The position numbers and the translations under genes are program-made. The notes under the pieces were generated by a model. That model made no database searches. It was not told where the DNA came from and saw only the letters and a program-made list of their open reading frames with translations. A stretch of DNA of 10,549 bases from Bacteroidales bacterium (GTDB lineage: Bacteria; Bacteroidota; Bacteroidia; Bacteroidales; UBA12077): NCBI GenBank assembly GCA_030156305.1, contig JASGMZ010000091.1, positions 1-10,549 of the forward strand, written 5' to 3'. Shown piece after piece: positions 1 through 7,000 of this stretch; the first letter of the stretch is position 1, and each line of letters opens with the position of its first letter.

Positions 1-1589
1 GCATTTGGATAATCTTTTAACTTAAAATAAGCATATCCCAAGTTGTAATGTGCCAGTTCATATTCATCAAGGGCAAAAGCTCCAGTGGTTAATAAAAAAG
101 TATTATACCCTTCAATAGCATTTTCGTAGTCGCCAAGCTGATAATAAGCTTCTGCTTTCCAATAATTAGCCTGTGCGTAAATGGCTTTATTATATCCGGG
201 ATATTGTAAAGATTTATTAAATGTTTCGATGGCTTGCTCATAATGTAAATTATTATACAGTTCTAATCCACGATAAAAAGCTACTTTTTGGTAGGCTTCC
301 TTCATAGCATGGTCCATTTCCGATATTTTTTCAAGCGAAAGAAGTGCTTCTTTATAGTTGCTGGTATACATATAGGCCATGACCAAAAAGTTATAGGCAT
401 CATCTATCCGGTTGGAATTAGGATAAATTTCTATAAAATCATGAAATGCATCTATTGCTTCGTTAAATGGTGAATGAAACAGCTCATAAGTTAACAATGC
501 ATAGTTAAAAAGTGCTTCTTCTTTTATTTCCGGATCATAATCGAGTTTGGAAGCAAACTCAAAAGCAAAACGGGCTTTTTTCTTTTGTCCCAGTTCAATA
601 TAACAATCGGCTAAATGAAAATAAGCATTTTGAGCAAGCTGATCGTTTTCGAGGGTAACCTTTTCGAATGCAACAGCAGCACTATCGTATTGTTCTGCGC
701 GGTAATAACAATACCCAAGCTGGTAATAATCCTGGCGAGAAATATTTTTTGCTTCCCTCGCATGTTTTTGCAAATATTCCAACGCATTATCAAATTCATG
801 TTTTTTGTAGTACGAATCGCCAATTACTTTAGCAATTTCTGGTGCACGTTTAGCACTAGCTGATTCAAGAAGCCCCGGCGCATAATCAATAACCTCATCA
901 TATTTACCTTGTAAATAATAAATTTGCGTAATATAATAGGGTACTACCGGCGCAAAAGTCTCGTTATTACTCAATCGTTGGAATCCCTGTAAGGCTGTTT
1001 CGTAATTTTTTTCCTCGTAAGCTATATGCGAATAATAATAAAGAGCCGGTGCAGTATATTTTGTATTTACATCTTTAATTTCATAAAAAGCAGAACCCGC
1101 ATCATCATAATTTCCCAACATAAAATGACTATATCCCAGTTTAAAATAATATTCCGAAAGCTCATCTTTTTCTAATTGTCTCTTATCTATCTTATTAAAC
1201 CAGTCAACTGCTTGTTGATATTTTTTTTGGCGGTACTGAAATTCACCCATATAGAAACGTGCCATATTTATCTTTGAGTTTTCGGGATGTTCGGCAATAA
1301 ACGTAGAGATTAAATACTCGGCATCCTGGTTAAATAATTCCATCGCACATAAAGCTTCGTAGTATTGAGCATTAGCTTTAAATTCGGGTTGAGCATCGCC
1401 ATAAGATTCAATTGCATTACGAAAATGTTTTTGTGCAACCCCGTATTTTTCTTTTTCAAAAAGATCCAGCCCGGTTTTATATGCTTTATCAGGATTTGAA
1501 AACACCATAGTTTCCTGTGCATATAACGATATTTGTGAAAACAAAATAAGGTTTATTGCAATTATTAGAATATGCTTAGCATGTATCAT
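1..1589 (-). CDS. Exported large TPR-repeat protein (C-terminus outside window)
   Basis: This is an uninterrupted minus-strand reading frame of 529 codons from ATG 1587-1589 to the left edge, with no stop inside the window, so the C-terminus is missing. The first 25 residues form a short basic N-end (MIHAKH), a hydrophobic stretch (ILIIAINLILFSQISL) and an alanine before a likely cleavage site (YAQ-ET), which suggests a Sec signal peptide. The rest is back-to-back tetratricopeptide-like helical repeats, at least a dozen, with typical cores such as YYFKLGYSHFMLGNYDDA, YYQLGYCYYRAEQYDSAA and HYNLGYAYFKLKDYPNA. TPR arrays are protein-binding scaffolds. Exported proteins of roughly 1000 residues with this make-up are common in Bacteroidota, but their partners are mostly unknown. 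It is transcribed divergently from the small protein/ftsE operon. No enzymatic domain is visible, and no function beyond a periplasmic or cell-surface scaffold is claimed. Confidence 0.9.
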   Translation of the reverse strand, partial: MIHAKHILIIAINLILFSQISLYAQETMVFSNPDKAYKTGLDLFEKEKYGVAQKHFRNAIESYGDAQPEFKANAQYYEALCAMELFNQDAEYLISTFIAEHPENSKINMARFYMGEFQYRQKKYQQAVDWFNKIDKRQLEKDELSEYYFKLGYSHFMLGNYDDAGSAFYEIKDVNTKYTAPALYYYSHIAYEEKNYETALQGFQRLSNNETFAPVVPYYITQIYYLQGKYDEVIDYAPGLLESASAKRAPEIAKVIGDSYYKKHEFDNALEYLQKHAREAKNISRQDYYQLGYCYYRAEQYDSAAVAFEKVTLENDQLAQNAYFHLADCYIELGQKKKARFAFEFASKLDYDPEIKEEALFNYALLTYELFHSPFNEAIDAFHDFIEIYPNSNRIDDAYNFLVMAYMYTSNYKEALLSLEKISEMDHAMKEAYQKVAFYRGLELYNNLHYEQAIETFNKSLQYPGYNKAIYAQANYWKAEAYYQLGDYENAIEGYNTFLLTTGAFALDEYELAHYNLGYAYFKLKDYPN

Positions 1590-1660
1590 AATCTATAGTC
1601 TTGAAATTCGCACTAATTTAAAAAGAATAAACGGAACAGCGTTTGAAATCCTGTGATTTT

Positions 1661-1682
1661 AATTAACATAAAACTGTTAATT
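1661..1682. repeat. Inverted repeat AATTAACA-N6-TGTTAATT
   Basis: AATTAACA at 1661-1668 and its exact complement TGTTAATT at 1675-1682 are separated by six bases. A third copy of the ATTAACA core lies at 1724-1730. It sits between divergent genes, so it could be an operator or a weak hairpin. It is entirely A/T-rich apart from one G/C pair, so chance is a serious alternative. Confidence 0.4.
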
Positions 1683-1735
1683 TCTTAAAATATTATCCTT
1701 TCTCATCACAATATTATTTACTTATTAACAATTCC

Positions 1736-1766
1736 TGTTTCGGTTTTAAATTTTTATCTACATTTG
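1736..1766 (+). promoter_or_regulatory. Probable promoter of the small protein/ftsE operon
   Basis: TACATTTG at 1759-1766 matches the Bacteroidota -7 consensus TAnnTTTG exactly. At the expected distance upstream there is only an imperfect -33 element (TGTTT around 1736-1740). The predicted transcription start falls around 1770, leaving a leader of fewer than about 20 nt before ATG 1788. No Shine-Dalgarno sequence is present, which is usual in this phylum. Confidence 0.5.
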
Positions 1767-1787
1767 TGATTAAGCAAATAGTATACC

Positions 1788-1985
1788 ATGTATTTTTTAA
1801 AAACAGAAGGAACAGATAAAATCCCTGATTATATTCAAATTAGAGATGATCATTTTGTTTTAATTGCGCATTTTAAAACAGCAAATCCCGAAAACCAAAT
1901 TAAAAAATTTGGATTACAAGCGTTCAAAGAACGTATTGAAGAATTAATAAAAGAAGCACCATTTGGAATGCTTTATAAATTATAA
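1788..1985 (+). CDS. Small conserved-looking hypothetical protein upstream of ftsE
   Basis: This 65-residue protein has no signal peptide, membrane segment or metal-binding cluster. It is predicted soluble and mixed alpha/beta: a beta-rich N-terminal half (DYIQIRDDHFVLIAHF) followed by an amphipathic helix (FKERIEELIKEA) and a short tail ending PFGMLYKL. The gene is directly downstream of a promoter-like site and ends only 5 bp before the FtsE-type ATPase on the same strand, so the two are very likely co-transcribed. The reading frame looks genuine: codon use resembles that of ftsE and it fills the gap between promoter and ftsE. I recall small proteins of this kind next to ftsE in other Bacteroidota but cannot verify that here. 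The function is unknown; a role linked to FtsE is inference from position only. Confidence 0.8.
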   Translation: MYFLKTEGTDKIPDYIQIRDDHFVLIAHFKTANPENQIKKFGLQAFKERIEELIKEAPFGMLYKL

Positions 1986-1990
1986 AGAAT

Positions 1991-2704
1991 ATGGCCTTAG
2001 ATACAATTATTGAATTTGAAAATGCACAAATCTTTCAGAAAGATAATTTGATATTAAAAGATGTTAATCTTTCGATTACCAAAGGGGAATTTGTTTATTT
2101 TATTGGGAAAGTGGGTAGTGGAAAAACCAGTTTAATAAAAACCATAAATGCAGAAATACCGCTTAAAGAAGGAGGAGGAAAAGTAGCAGGTTTTGATCTA
2201 ACCAGGATAAAGACAAAACAGGTTCCTTATTTACGAAGGAATCTGGGCATTGTTTTCCAGGATTTTAAATTATTAACCGATCGTTCTGTTTTCGACAATT
2301 TACAATTTGTACTAAAAGCTACAGGCTGGAAAAATAAAAATGAAATTAACGATCGCATTGCGGAAGTGCTGGACCGCGTAGAGTTAAGTTACAAAGGATA
2401 TAAAATGCCTCACCAGCTTTCGGGCGGCGAGCAACAACGAGTGGTCATAGCACGTGCACTGCTAAATGATCCTGAAATTATTTTGGCCGACGAACCTACC
2501 GGAAACCTGGATCCCGAAACCTCGGAGAATCTGATGAAAATCCTCTTTGACATCAGCAACAACGGACGTGCTGTTGTTATGGCAACCCACGATTATAATA
2601 TGGTAAAAAAATTTACGGCTCGAACCATGAAATTTGAAGACGGAAAAGTCACCCAACAGGATCAAACCAAAGAGATTGATTTTGAAAAATTGAAGGAATC
2701 ATAA
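1991..2704 (+). CDS. ftsE: FtsE-type ABC transporter ATPase (cell division)
   Basis: This 237-residue ABC ATPase has all the nucleotide-binding motifs: Walker A GKVGSGKT (residues 39-46), Q-loop Gln90 in VFQDF, signature LSGGEQQR (143-150), Walker B ending ILADEP (164-169) with catalytic Glu168, D-loop near Asp174, and H-loop His200 in ATHD. The length and the PTGNLDPET segment fit the FtsE/LolD/MacB branch. The FQDFKLL motif and overall pattern favour FtsE, which with FtsX regulates peptidoglycan hydrolases at the division septum from the cytoplasmic face of the membrane. No ftsX is adjacent; the next gene is convergent and unrelated. The start ATG follows the upstream 65-residue gene by 5 bp, with no strong ribosome-binding site. 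The last codons overlap the end of the convergent flippase gene by 6 bp (2699-2704). A LolD-like assignment is the main alternative. Confidence 0.85.
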   Translation: MALDTIIEFENAQIFQKDNLILKDVNLSITKGEFVYFIGKVGSGKTSLIKTINAEIPLKEGGGKVAGFDLTRIKTKQVPYLRRNLGIVFQDFKLLTDRSVFDNLQFVLKATGWKNKNEINDRIAEVLDRVELSYKGYKMPHQLSGGEQQRVVIARALLNDPEIILADEPTGNLDPETSENLMKILFDISNNGRAVVMATHDYNMVKKFTARTMKFEDGKVTQQDQTKEIDFEKLKES

Positions 2705-3976
2705 ACCTCCTATTTCCTTTTTGAAAATACTTTTTACTTCTTTTAAATCAGTTTTTGTTAATAGAAACTTTTTTAATGATATTTTTCCGATACTACAAAA
2801 ACTAATTAATTTAACCATTGTGGTAGAAAAATAAGATAGCGAAGCAGCAATGCCAGCTCCAATCACTCCATATTTGGGTATCAAAAAAACAGATAAAAGA
2901 ATAATAACAATTACACCCACTATACTACTGATACTATTAATATAATGTTTGCCTGTCCCCGAAAAATAAGCACTAATAATAAACGAAATACTAAAGAATA
3001 AAATACCCGGTGATAGAGATTGAATAATCGCTTGCATATTAATAAACTCATCCCCAAAAATAAACTGATATACTTCTGAAGGAATAAAAACAAAAACAAG
3101 AATTGCACATAAAGCTAAAATACCTGCCAGCTTAATAAATTTAATCGTTAAATCGATGGTGTAATCTTTATTCCGTGAATTTACTATTCTTGAATGTTGG
3201 ACATACGCAATACTTCTGCTCAGTATCCAAACGGATTCAACCAAAGAAACCGCGTTTGAATAAATACCTACCTCAGCAACACTAACAAAATGATTCAAAA
3301 AATAATAAGCTAACCGAAAACTTAAAACCTGAGCTAAAATATCTAACTGGTTAAACGAACCAAATTTAAGATGTTTCTTAATACCAATTAAATACTTATA
3401 AAAAGGAAAAGAATATTTTGTTTTATAATCAGAAAAAGTAAAAATGTAACTTAAAATTGCGGAAATAGAATATCCATAATACAATGCTGTAATATATGAA
3501 TCAATAGATAGTTTCTTTTGGAAGATAATTAAATAAACAATTACTATTAAAGTAGTTATAATTTGTGTTATGGTAACATAATTAACCTGATGAATTTTTT
3601 TATTTGCATGAAGTATTGCGTTATTAATGCCGGTAAATGAAAGAATTAATGATAATATAACTACATGAAAATGATAATCTAAAGGGATTACTTCGGAAAA
3701 AGTTAAAAACACGCTTAGCCCAATAGCCATTAACACAGACCAAAAATAAGCCGGTACAACTAATAGTGAAAAATGAAACCTCGGTAAAAGATAGGTTAAT
3801 CCACCGGGGCCTATGATGCCTGCAAATATGATGATAAATGCAATGGTAGTAATGATTAATCCCTGAACTCCTTTCCCTTCTGCACCTAAATAATTAGATA
3901 TAATAATCGCAATTACCAGGTTAAAAACTCCGGATAATATTCGTGTGAAAAATGTATTTACTATCTGTTTAAACAT
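2699..3976 (-). CDS. Oligosaccharide flippase (Wzx/MATE-like polysaccharide exporter)
   Basis: This 425-residue, very hydrophobic protein has about 12 predicted membrane helices spread over its whole length. This family moves lipid-linked oligosaccharides from the cytoplasmic to the periplasmic leaflet of the inner membrane. Supporting signs are the N-terminal pattern FFTRILSGVFNLVIAIIISN with LGAEGKG (residues 31-37), typical of Wzx/RfbX-type proteins, and the late-helix segment FSGTGKHYINSISSIVG followed by FLIPKYGVIGAGIAAS. A short basic cytoplasmic tail ends KEIGGL. The gene starts inside the end of the upstream GT4 gene (8-bp overlap) and has a Shine-Dalgarno-like AGGAAG at 3983-3988, six bases before the ATG, so translational coupling is likely. 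The substrate cannot be read from the sequence. Its stop overlaps the convergent ftsE by 6 bp, so no room is left for a terminator. Confidence 0.88.
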   Translation of the reverse strand: MFKQIVNTFFTRILSGVFNLVIAIIISNYLGAEGKGVQGLIITTIAFIIIFAGIIGPGGLTYLLPRFHFSLLVVPAYFWSVLMAIGLSVFLTFSEVIPLDYHFHVVILSLILSFTGINNAILHANKKIHQVNYVTITQIITTLIVIVYLIIFQKKLSIDSYITALYYGYSISAILSYIFTFSDYKTKYSFPFYKYLIGIKKHLKFGSFNQLDILAQVLSFRLAYYFLNHFVSVAEVGIYSNAVSLVESVWILSRSIAYVQHSRIVNSRNKDYTIDLTIKFIKLAGILALCAILVFVFIPSEVYQFIFGDEFINMQAIIQSLSPGILFFSISFIISAYFSGTGKHYINSISSIVGVIVIILLSVFLIPKYGVIGAGIAASLSYFSTTMVKLISFCSIGKISLKKFLLTKTDLKEVKSIFKKEIGGL

Positions 3977-5117
3977 TTAATACTTCCTGATATATTTTTA
4001 GATACTTGTATCCCACCTTCTCGAAACTAAAATTTTCGTACGCATAATTGGCAAGCAATTGTTTATCATAATCCTGATAATGGCCAAGCATAAAATTTAG
4101 TTTTTCTACCAATTGTTCTTCATTTCCTTTTTCTATTAATATCCCTTTTTCTTTATCCAAATGCTCTTTAATTCCTCCTACATCAGTCGACAGAACAGGT
4201 AAACCGGCAGCAAAAGCTTCGACAATTACGCATGGAAGATTTTCGTAGTTACTAAACAAAACTAAAAAAGCTGATTTTGCCATATATTGAGCAACCTCAG
4301 CATATTCTTTCTTTCCGCAGAAATTAACATAATTTCCGGTTAATCCCAACGAATCAGATAATTTAATTAAAGCCTCATTTTCTTCTGAGTTAATAATATT
4401 TAATACAAAATCCTGCCTTATCAAACGAAGCTTTGAAATGCTTCGTAATAAACCCGAAATATTTTTATGTTCATCTCTTATGTTTGAAACATGTAAAATT
4501 GATTTTTTATACTCATCCGGTTTTGATTGATGTTGAAAAATATCTGTTTCAACAACATTAGGAATAACTGCGTATTTTGCATGGACTCCTGACGCCATCA
4601 TTGCCTTCTTTAAATTTGCCGTTACCGGGATAACTTTTCTTGCCTTTTTCCCAATATAGTTATAAAAGCGTCGTTTAAAAAAATTAATTCGTTGATAAGT
4701 ACCGTTTAAAAATCCAGTCCAATGTTCGGTAAAAATATAAGGAATTTTATAAAGAACAGAAAGCATAAACACAATACTTCCAATAGGATATAATACATTT
4801 GCATGGATTAAGTCGGGTTTACCAAATTTTTTTTGTATATATTGCATTCCCCTTATATAATAATAAATATACTTTAACTTACTCAACCTCTTACTATTAA
4901 AATAGAATATCACTTCAACTAAATTTTCTGCATTATTATTTTCAACAATCTCATATTTTCTTTTAAGACTTTGGTCTTTAATAACATGTAAGCATAAAAC
5001 TTTAGTATATAAACTAACAGCTTTTGCATGCCGTTTTACAAAATCACCTCTAAAAGGAAATAATCGGGTAGGATACCAGGATGAAAGAAAAAGTATTGTA
5101 TATTTATCTGATTGCAT
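3969..5117 (-). CDS. GT4-family (GT-B fold) glycosyltransferase
   Basis: This 382-residue cytoplasmic enzyme transfers a sugar from a nucleotide-activated donor to a growing, probably lipid-linked, glycan. The N-terminal Rossmann domain starts with ILFLSSWYPTRLFPFRGDF and carries the HANVLYPIG (105-113) and TEHWTGF (130-136) segments common in GT4 enzymes that act on surface polysaccharides. The linker VIPNVVETDIF (184-194) leads to the donor-binding domain, with HVSNIRDEHKN (209-219) and the diagnostic EX7E pair Glu292 and Glu300 in ENLPCVIVE, followed by AFAAGLPVLSTDVGGIKE. The length is normal for the family. It is first in a two-gene unit with the flippase, behind a perfect Bacteroidota promoter match (5134-5164). 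Donor and acceptor sugars cannot be inferred. Confidence 0.92.
   Translation of the reverse strand: MQSDKYTILFLSSWYPTRLFPFRGDFVKRHAKAVSLYTKVLCLHVIKDQSLKRKYEIVENNNAENLVEVIFYFNSKRLSKLKYIYYYIRGMQYIQKKFGKPDLIHANVLYPIGSIVFMLSVLYKIPYIFTEHWTGFLNGTYQRINFFKRRFYNYIGKKARKVIPVTANLKKAMMASGVHAKYAVIPNVVETDIFQHQSKPDEYKKSILHVSNIRDEHKNISGLLRSISKLRLIRQDFVLNIINSEENEALIKLSDSLGLTGNYVNFCGKKEYAEVAQYMAKSAFLVLFSNYENLPCVIVEAFAAGLPVLSTDVGGIKEHLDKEKGILIEKGNEEQLVEKLNFMLGHYQDYDKQLLANYAYENFSFEKVGYKYLKIYQEVLNV
3983..3988 (-). promoter_or_regulatory. Shine-Dalgarno-like site for the flippase gene
   Basis: On the minus strand AGGAAG lies six bases upstream of the flippase ATG (3974-3976), inside the last codons of the GT4 gene. 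It is notable because the other starts in this window lack a recognisable site. It supports the chosen start and coupled translation. Confidence 0.5.
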
Positions 5118-5133
5118 AAAATTAAAATATACT

Positions 5134-5164
5134 CAAAACTATCGAAAAATAAATAATGAACAAA
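5134..5164 (-). promoter_or_regulatory. Bacteroidota sigma-ABfr-type promoter of the GT4-flippase operon
   Basis: Read on the minus strand, TTTG (5161-5164) is followed by exactly 19 bases and then TAGTTTTG (5134-5141). This is a full match to the Bacteroidota consensus TTTG-N19-TAnnTTTG. Transcription would start roughly 5-10 bases before the GT4 ATG at 5115-5117, giving a very short leader. The -33 box is only two bases from the start codon of the divergent sulfotransferase gene. Confidence 0.75.
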
Positions 5165-5170
5165 GCATGA
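5156..5170 (+). other. Possible 4-codon leader ORF (MNKA) overlapping the sulfotransferase start
   Basis: ATG at 5156 opens a frame encoding MNKA and stops at TGA 5168-5170, which overlaps the sulfotransferase ATG 5167-5169 as ATGA. The arrangement could feed re-initiating ribosomes to the main gene. It may equally be chance in a short AT-rich spacer. Confidence 0.25.
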
Positions 5171-6036
5171 AAGTAAATTTACTTATTATTGGAGCAGGTA
5201 GGAGCGGCACTACCAGCTTATGCGAACATCTTAAACATCATCCGGAAATTTGCTTTTCAACGATGAAAGAAATACCATTTTTTTCTATTGACGAGATATA
5301 TCAACGTGGATACAATTATTATCACTCTTTTTTTAAACATCCCGAAAAACCTGTTATCGCATCGTCCGATACTTACCTCTTAATAGACCGGAAAGCGCCT
5401 GAAAGAATTAAACAATATAATCCGGAAATGAAAATTATCATTATCATGCGAGAACCTGTGGAGAGGGCCTATTCATCATACATTTATGCTATCAATAACG
5501 GGCATCAAAAAAAAGAAATAAGTTTCAAAGAATCACTGCTGCATGAAAATGAAAATATTAACCAGAAGGATATCGTTACACAAAATAACCTCGCCCATTT
5601 TTATTCGGGATTGTATTACCACCATATTAAATACTGGATGAAATTTTTTCCTGAAAAAAACTTCCTGCTGTTAAAAACAACCGATTTAAAAAACAAACCC
5701 ACAGAAACGTTGAGCAAAATAAGTTCTTTCCTTGGTATATCTGATTTTAAAAATATTGAGGAAATACATATTAATAAAGCTTCAGGTGTAAAGTCAATGT
5801 TTCTGCATCGTTTTTTTATTGACCGCAATAATTCAATTAGAAAATTCTTCGGATTTATCACTCCCGTTTTTATTAAAAAGATAGTTTTTAATTCAGGTAT
5901 TATTGAAAAAATCAATCAATTAAATGCAAAAAAAACGAATTACACCAAACTTTCAGAGGAAGACAAAGAAATGGTAACACCCTATTTTGCTGAAGATTTG
6001 GAAAACCTTAAAAAAGAGTTTCATATCACCTTTTGA
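5167..6036 (+). CDS. PAPS-dependent sulfotransferase family protein
   Basis: This 289-residue enzyme is predicted to transfer sulfate from PAPS to a glycan or other hydroxyl or amine acceptor. The 5'-phosphosulfate loop is GAGRSGTTSL (residues 9-18), just after a beta strand at the very N-terminus. The 3'-phosphate-binding motif is MREPVERAYSSY (94-105), with the expected Arg95 and Ser103. A C-terminal NKASGVKS segment (203-210) resembles the third PAPS-contacting region. There is no signal peptide or membrane helix, so it should act in the cytoplasm. It is the only plus-strand gene between two minus-strand units and converges on the deacetylase gene with an 11-bp overlap (6026-6036). No clear promoter lies in the 49-bp spacer in its direction, so its promoter may sit within the start of the GT4 gene. 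Acceptor identity is unknown; surface-polysaccharide sulfation is inferred from context. Confidence 0.88.
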   Translation: MKVNLLIIGAGRSGTTSLCEHLKHHPEICFSTMKEIPFFSIDEIYQRGYNYYHSFFKHPEKPVIASSDTYLLIDRKAPERIKQYNPEMKIIIIMREPVERAYSSYIYAINNGHQKKEISFKESLLHENENINQKDIVTQNNLAHFYSGLYYHHIKYWMKFFPEKNFLLLKTTDLKNKPTETLSKISSFLGISDFKNIEEIHINKASGVKSMFLHRFFIDRNNSIRKFFGFITPVFIKKIVFNSGIIEKINQLNAKKTNYTKLSEEDKEMVTPYFAEDLENLKKEFHITF

Positions 6037-7000
6037 TATAATTTTTTCGGATGAGTTTTTTTAACAGGTAACGGACATATTCCTGATATAAAATTGTTTT
6101 TGCAGAGCAACCTGTTTTTTCAAAAGGTACTCGTTGTATATGGCTGCTTAAAAATTCATCTTTAAGCCCGGCACAACCAAAAGTCAAGTTTAGTTTCATT
6201 TCCTGATCCGCATAAATGCTTTCCAAAAACTGTTTGGAAACGTTAAAATCCGTAAAGGGAAAAGCGAAAAAATTAAAATCCGGATTCAAGTTTTCTTGTA
6301 CCCAGGTTATACTTTCTTTTACCTGACGATATTGCTCTTCGAAAGATATATTGAAAAATTCGGGATGGCCTACACCATGCGCTCCAATATAAAAACCATC
6401 TTTCATTAATAAACTTAACTCACCGGTTGATAAATATGGAGTGTTCTTTTGCAAGAAATCATTAAAATCAATATTTAACAAACAAGCTATTTCATCCAGT
6501 ACATCCTTATGCAAATAATTAACTTGTAAAACAGCATCTTTAACCGGTTTAAAGAGAGGTGAATTGATGTTTAAAATCTCTGCCACTCTTGCTAATTCGC
6601 GGGTATCTTCATTTTTCAATCTTTCAACAATTAAGCTGGCTTTATAGCGGTAAAATAAATCTTTATTATTTACAAAAGCTGAGTTAATAAAAAATATGGC
6701 CGGAATTCCTTTTTCTTTTAATATCGGAGCGATAAAATCTTTCACCTCTCTTAAACCGTCATCAAAAGTAAAAAGAACTCTGTTTTCAGTAAAGGGTTGA
6801 TTATTTTTTATTGAATACACCAGGTCTTTAACACTTATGGGTTCAAAAAATTTCAAGATAAACGCTAAATCGTTTTTGAACTGGCGGATAGAACGTAATG
6901 GATACAAATTTTTAAGGTGTTCCGGAGGGTCATCACTTATAGCATGATATAAAGGGATAAGCAACTTTTTATTTGATATTTTAATAAGTTTTTGAAACAT
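6026..7000 (-). CDS. Polysaccharide deacetylase (NodB/CE4 domain)
   Basis: This is a 324-residue enzyme if started at ATG 6998-7000. The carbohydrate esterase 4 fold removes N- or O-acetyl groups from polysaccharides using a metal held by Asp-His-His. Motif 1 is TFDDG (residues 78-82; Asp80 likely base, Asp81 metal ligand). Motif 2 is AHGVGHP with His208 and His212. Motif 3 is the FAFPF form, lacking the classic arginine, as in PgaB/IcaB-like subgroups. Motif 5 is probably HIQRVPF (Arg290). A long helical insertion lies between motifs 1 and 2. No convincing signal peptide is seen, so the site of action is uncertain. The chosen start shares a base with the upstream stop (TAATG), the usual coupling arrangement; an in-frame ATG at 7007-7009 would add three residues and overlap by 10 bp. 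The 3' end overlaps the convergent sulfotransferase gene by 11 bp. Confidence 0.88.
   Translation of the reverse strand: MFQKLIKISNKKLLIPLYHAISDDPPEHLKNLYPLRSIRQFKNDLAFILKFFEPISVKDLVYSIKNNQPFTENRVLFTFDDGLREVKDFIAPILKEKGIPAIFFINSAFVNNKDLFYRYKASLIVERLKNEDTRELARVAEILNINSPLFKPVKDAVLQVNYLHKDVLDEIACLLNIDFNDFLQKNTPYLSTGELSLLMKDGFYIGAHGVGHPEFFNISFEEQYRQVKESITWVQENLNPDFNFFAFPFTDFNVSKQFLESIYADQEMKLNLTFGCAGLKDEFLSSHIQRVPFEKTGCSAKTILYQEYVRYLLKKLIRKNYIKR

Larger units (their letters stand above)
1590..1787. other. Divergent intergenic region between the TPR gene and the ftsE operon
   Basis: This 198-bp AT-rich stretch separates the two divergent start codons and is the longest gene-free stretch in the window. 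It holds a Bacteroidota-type promoter-like site facing the ftsE operon and an 8-bp inverted repeat, both listed separately. No clear TAnnTTTG element was found facing the TPR gene. No small open reading frame or RNA gene is evident. Confidence 0.7.

Noticed and set aside
288..863. Short plus- and minus-strand open frames (288-473, 611-823, 615-863) of 61-82 residues
   Set aside because: They lie antisense to or out of frame with the continuous TPR coding frame and have no family signature.
1310..1522. 70-residue minus-strand frame beginning MHRKLWCFQ
   Set aside because: It is a shifted frame of the TPR gene, whose own frame gives the signal peptide and repeats.
2462..3108. Open frames antisense to ftsE (2462-2665) and out of frame in the flippase gene (2920-3108)
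   Set aside because: They overlap well-supported genes; their residues simply reflect AT-rich or membrane-protein codons.
5616..5915. 99-residue minus-strand frame inside the sulfotransferase gene
   Set aside because: It is antisense to a gene with clear catalytic motifs and has no recognisable domain or start signal.
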